DNA from: Clostridia bacterium
GTDB lineage: Bacteria; Bacillota_A; Clostridia; Christensenellales; Aristaeellaceae
Assembly: GCA_017509065.1 (NCBI GenBank)
Contig: JAFWQM010000013.1
Coordinates: 1 to 40,869 of the forward strand
DNA: 40,869 nt
Reading direction: 5' to 3'
The notes under the pieces are model-generated. The model did not search any database and had not been told where the DNA came from. It saw nothing but the letters and a program-made list of their open reading frames with translations. A program made the translations under genes and the position numbers. Below, piece by piece: positions 38,550-40,869 of the stretch (the first letter of the stretch is position 1; every line of letters begins with the position of its first letter).

Positions 38550-40869
38550 ATGATAACAATTCGATTTTCCGGGCGCATGCCGAGCCCCAATCAGACGCAA
38601 ATCGGCATGGAAACGGATCAGGGCTGCGAGACGATGCGCTTTCTTTTGCCCCAGGTGGCGGACGGGCAAAGCGCCCACCTGATGGCGATTCTGCCGGACG
38701 GGACGCCGGAAATGCTGCAAATCCGGGACGGGCTGGCGGTGATCCCCGGCAGCATGACGGAAATACCCGGCCGCATTCGATGCTGGGTGGAAATTTTGGG
38801 GCCGGGCGGAATTGCATGGAACAGTGAGCTTTTGTATTTGGAGGTGGGCGACCTGCCCCCGATCAGCGAAGAAACGGAGCGGCAATACCCCACGGCCATT
38901 CAGGACGCGCTGGCGGCGGCGGCTGGCGCGGAAGCGGACGCCACGGCGGCGGCGGGATCGGCGGAAAATGCGGCAGCCAGCGCGGCAGACGCTGCGGCCA
39001 GCGCGGAAAAGTGCCAGGAAGCGCAGGACATGATTGCCCCCACGGAAGAAAGCAGCACGGCCAGCGCGGCGCACGCTACAGGCGAATATTTTATTCTGTC
39101 CGGGACGCTGTACAAGGCCACGGCCAATATTGCCCAGGGCGGAACGATCACCCTGAACACCAACTGCGTGGCGGTAACTGTCGGGGCGGAAATAAGCGAT
39201 TTAAAGAGCGCCATCTCCACCGAATACGACCCGCCCTATGCCTACGGAGATTATCTGTTCTATGAGGGGAAACTGCGTCAGGCGGCACAGGCTATCCCTG
39301 CTGACGAAGCGTTCACTTACGGGCATTGGTCGCTCGTCAATGTGGACAGCGGCGCTCCGTTGACGTTCATCAACGAGTTCGGGCATTGTGTGCCGTATGA
39401 CCGTAACGGATACCTTGCTCAGACGCAAAAATTACAGGCTTGCAATAACATCGCCGCTCTGCATGTGAATGATGATCAATCGCTCACGGATGGGCAGAAG
39501 CGTCAGGGCAGGCTCAACATAAATGTGGCTGAAGCCGGGATTTCGCCGGACATGTACGGTGCTGTAGGTGACGGCACGACTGATGACACGGACGCTGTAA
39601 TGACCGCTTTTGTCCTTGCACAACAGGCTGGCGTTCCTGTGGTGTTCGGTTATGGGAAGACCTACTGCGTCAACAAGGAAATTGACCTCACCAAGCGCAT
39701 CAATATCTACGGCAACGGTTCGACAATCAAGGCGGTCAATGTAGACACGTCCGAGATGTCCGAGTTCAGCACGTCTGAATCATACGAAGAGGGCGATAAG
39801 GTATTACATGATGGACTCCCGTATATATTCGGTGATGCGCATCCTGCTGGTCCTTGGACTGGTGAGGACGTATACCGGCTCGGCAATTGGGCGCATGTCT
39901 TCTATATCGACATAGACCAAGCACAGTTCCCGTCTACTACGGGCAAAGCGCTTATCAATAACCTGACGATTGACTGTAACGCATTCTGCAACTACGGCAT
40001 CTTCGTCCAGACTGTGGGCGGTATGGAGTTCCAGAACATTGACATCTGCGGATTCAACCTGTGCGGTATTTACGCCATCGGCGGTTTTGAGTTGTTCTTC
40101 GATGATATCCGCATCGCCGGGACGAACAGCGCAAGCACTGTCGGTATCCAGATGTATACCCACGACAGCAACTTCGCGAACATCGTGACCAAAAATGTCG
40201 GTACGGCGATCCACAATGTCGGCGGCAACAACTACTACAACCATGTACACAGTTGGAATACCGAAGCGGCGATCATCCCGACCAGCGTGATGTTCGACAC
40301 CGAGAATGACCTGCATATTACGGACTGCTGTGCCGATACCGTGGCAACGGCGGTAAAGATGCGCGGCGCTTATCAGGTGACGGCGGTCAACTTCAACATC
40401 CTGCACGGCGGCAGTGGTTCGGGCGGCCTGATGCCCCCGTCCGTCATGGGCAGTGTAGTCGCTACGGTGTTCAATGTTCCGTCGATCGCGGCGACCAAGA
40501 ATATCCGCTCGTTCGGGATGAACTATCTCAGCACGAGCGAGGAATACAGGCTGTTCAGCATCAATCCTGGTGATGAGGAATACGATTTTGACTGGTACGC
40601 AAACAATGCTTTGACTATCCAGTCGATGAATTATAAGCCAGCTTATATCATATTGGTCAAAGATGTGAGTGACTTAAAGAGCGCTTTAGCATACACCGAA
40701 GACAGCACCACGGCGTCCATGGCGCACGCTACAGGCGACTATTTTATTCTGTCCGGGACGCTGTACAAGGCCACGGCGGACATTGCCCAGGGCGGAACCA
40801 TCGTGACCAGCGGCGCGGGCCAGAACTGCGAAGCCACCACCGTAGGCGGGGAGCTTGCGTCCATCGAAA
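38550..40869 (+). CDS. Tail fibre / receptor-binding protein, N-terminal part (continues at base 1)
   Basis: First 773 codons in the window, of a 1204-residue protein when joined with 1-1436 (the last 141 bases repeat the start). GGAGGG 7 bases before ATG 38550. Residues 1-110 are a BppU-like N-terminal domain (MITIRFSGRMPSPNQTQIGM, then TEIPGRIRCWVEILGPGGIA). An Ala-rich coiled coil follows (AAAGAEADATAAAGSAENAA). A hinge module starts near residue 164 (HATGEYFILSGTLYKATA). Residues about 335-690 begin MYGAVGDGTTDDTDAV, the usual start of pectate-lyase-type beta-helix domains of phage tailspikes, which bind or cut surface polysaccharide. Then the hinge module recurs. Codon choice changes inside the beta-helix part (more CGT, CTC, TCG), which suggests a swapped cassette. 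Confidence 0.85.
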   Translation, partial: MITIRFSGRMPSPNQTQIGMETDQGCETMRFLLPQVADGQSAHLMAILPDGTPEMLQIRDGLAVIPGSMTEIPGRIRCWVEILGPGGIAWNSELLYLEVGDLPPISEETERQYPTAIQDALAAAAGAEADATAAAGSAENAAASAADAAASAEKCQEAQDMIAPTEESSTASAAHATGEYFILSGTLYKATANIAQGGTITLNTNCVAVTVGAEISDLKSAISTEYDPPYAYGDYLFYEGKLRQAAQAIPADEAFTYGHWSLVNVDSGAPLTFINEFGHCVPYDRNGYLAQTQKLQACNNIAALHVNDDQSLTDGQKRQGRLNINVAEAGISPDMYGAVGDGTTDDTDAVMTAFVLAQQAGVPVVFGYGKTYCVNKEIDLTKRINIYGNGSTIKAVNVDTSEMSEFSTSESYEEGDKVLHDGLPYIFGDAHPAGPWTGEDVYRLGNWAHVFYIDIDQAQFPSTTGKALINNLTIDCNAFCNYGIFVQTVGGMEFQNIDICGFNLCGIYAIGGFELFFDDIRIAGTNSASTVGIQMYTHDSNFANIVTKNVGTAIHNVGGNNYYNHVHSWNTEAAIIPTSVMFDTENDLHITDCCADTVATAVKMRGAYQVTAVNFNILHGGSGSGGLMPPSVMGSVVATVFNVPSIAATKNIRSFGMNYLSTSEEYRLFSINPGDEEYDFDWYANNALTIQSMNYKPAYIILVKDVSDLKSALAYTEDSTTASMAHATGDYFILSGTLYKATADIAQGGTIVTSGAGQNCEATTVGGELASIE
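39041..39153 (+). repeat. Fibre hinge module copy 1
   Basis: About 113 bases that align with 40694-40806 at an exact in-frame distance of 1653 bases (551 codons). A stretch of 38 bases from 39087 is identical in both copies, with scattered changes on either side. The product reads HATGEYFILSG versus HATGDYFILSG. The two copies flank the beta-helix part of the fibre. Confidence 0.85.
40694..40806 (+). repeat. Fibre hinge module copy 2
   Basis: Second copy of the module at 39041-39153. Both are associated with the residues SDLKSA: after copy 1 (near 39200) and before copy 2 (near 40670), so the part between them has matching ends. Confidence 0.85.
40729..40869. repeat. Terminal direct repeat, copy 2 (circular-contig overlap)
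   Basis: Identical to bases 1-141. It should be counted once in the genome; removing it gives a circle of 40,728 bp with an intact fibre gene. Confidence 0.9.

Noticed and set aside
36150..39074. Very long minus-strand open frame (974 codons), and similar ones at 16069-17532 and 20464-21906
   Set aside because: They are antisense shadows of GC-rich plus-strand genes with strong family support, lack ribosome sites and have low-complexity products.
1..40869. CRISPR arrays, insertion sequences, reverse transcriptase or diversity-generating retroelement
   Set aside because: No spaced repeat array, transposase motif or RT motif was seen; the fibre repeats are only two and protein-level.

Overview
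The window is one tailed-phage genome. The first 141 bases are repeated exactly as the last 141 bases, which is what an assembler leaves when it closes a circle, so the unit genome is about 40,728 bp. The window is cut inside the tail-fibre gene, which runs 38550-40728 and then 1-1436. The phage looks temperate: it has a large serine integrase, a divergent repressor/Cro switch and a HicAB pair. The host is probably a GC-rich gut Firmicute of the Clostridia. That is inferred from strong AGGAGG ribosome sites, frequent GTG and TTG starts, consensus sigma-A promoters and the protein families. The capsid is of the N4-gp56 type. There is no tape-measure, tube or sheath gene, and there are very large internal virion proteins, so a podovirus-like virion is the best inference.

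Layout. 1-3243: end of the tail fibre, then lysis genes (NlpC/P60-type endolysin, small membrane proteins, holin), closed by a terminator. 3270-5626: serine integrase (minus strand), candidate attachment/operator repeats, then hicA and hicB under a consensus promoter with an internal palindrome. 5650-7482: minus-strand lysogeny operon, made of a short repressor followed by two membrane proteins that share a His/Cys zinc-type C-terminus, and the switch region with two matching operators over two divergent promoters. 7483-14413: rightward early operon of small proteins with a PAPS-reductase-like ATPase, a C5-methyltransferase-like protein, a Gp37/Gp68 (DUF5131) protein, Cys-rich proteins, a tRNA with CAT anticodon and, just before it, about 270 nt of gene-free sequence folding into many perfect stems. 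14414-15733: terminator, strong GC hairpin, HUH-type replication protein, terminators. 15734-38549: packaging, head and neck/tail genes ending in an 11.1 kb gene for a 3704-residue multidomain internal protein. 38550-end: tail fibre.

How it fits together. The repressor operon holds lysogeny and probably expresses two surface or envelope proteins in the lysogen. Cro and the early operon start lytic growth. The HUH protein is the only recognisable replication gene. Terminase, portal, scaffold and capsid build the head. The neck proteins, the ejection proteins and a fibre carrying a beta-helix domain and a peptidoglycan hydrolase-like domain make the infection machinery.

The most unusual items are the structured RNA beside the tRNA, a palindromic element present three times inside or at the end of reading frames, an AT-rich toxin-type cassette inside the giant protein, a TGA that replaces a conserved Cys codon in a duplicated early gene, and duplicated hinge modules around the beta-helix of the fibre.
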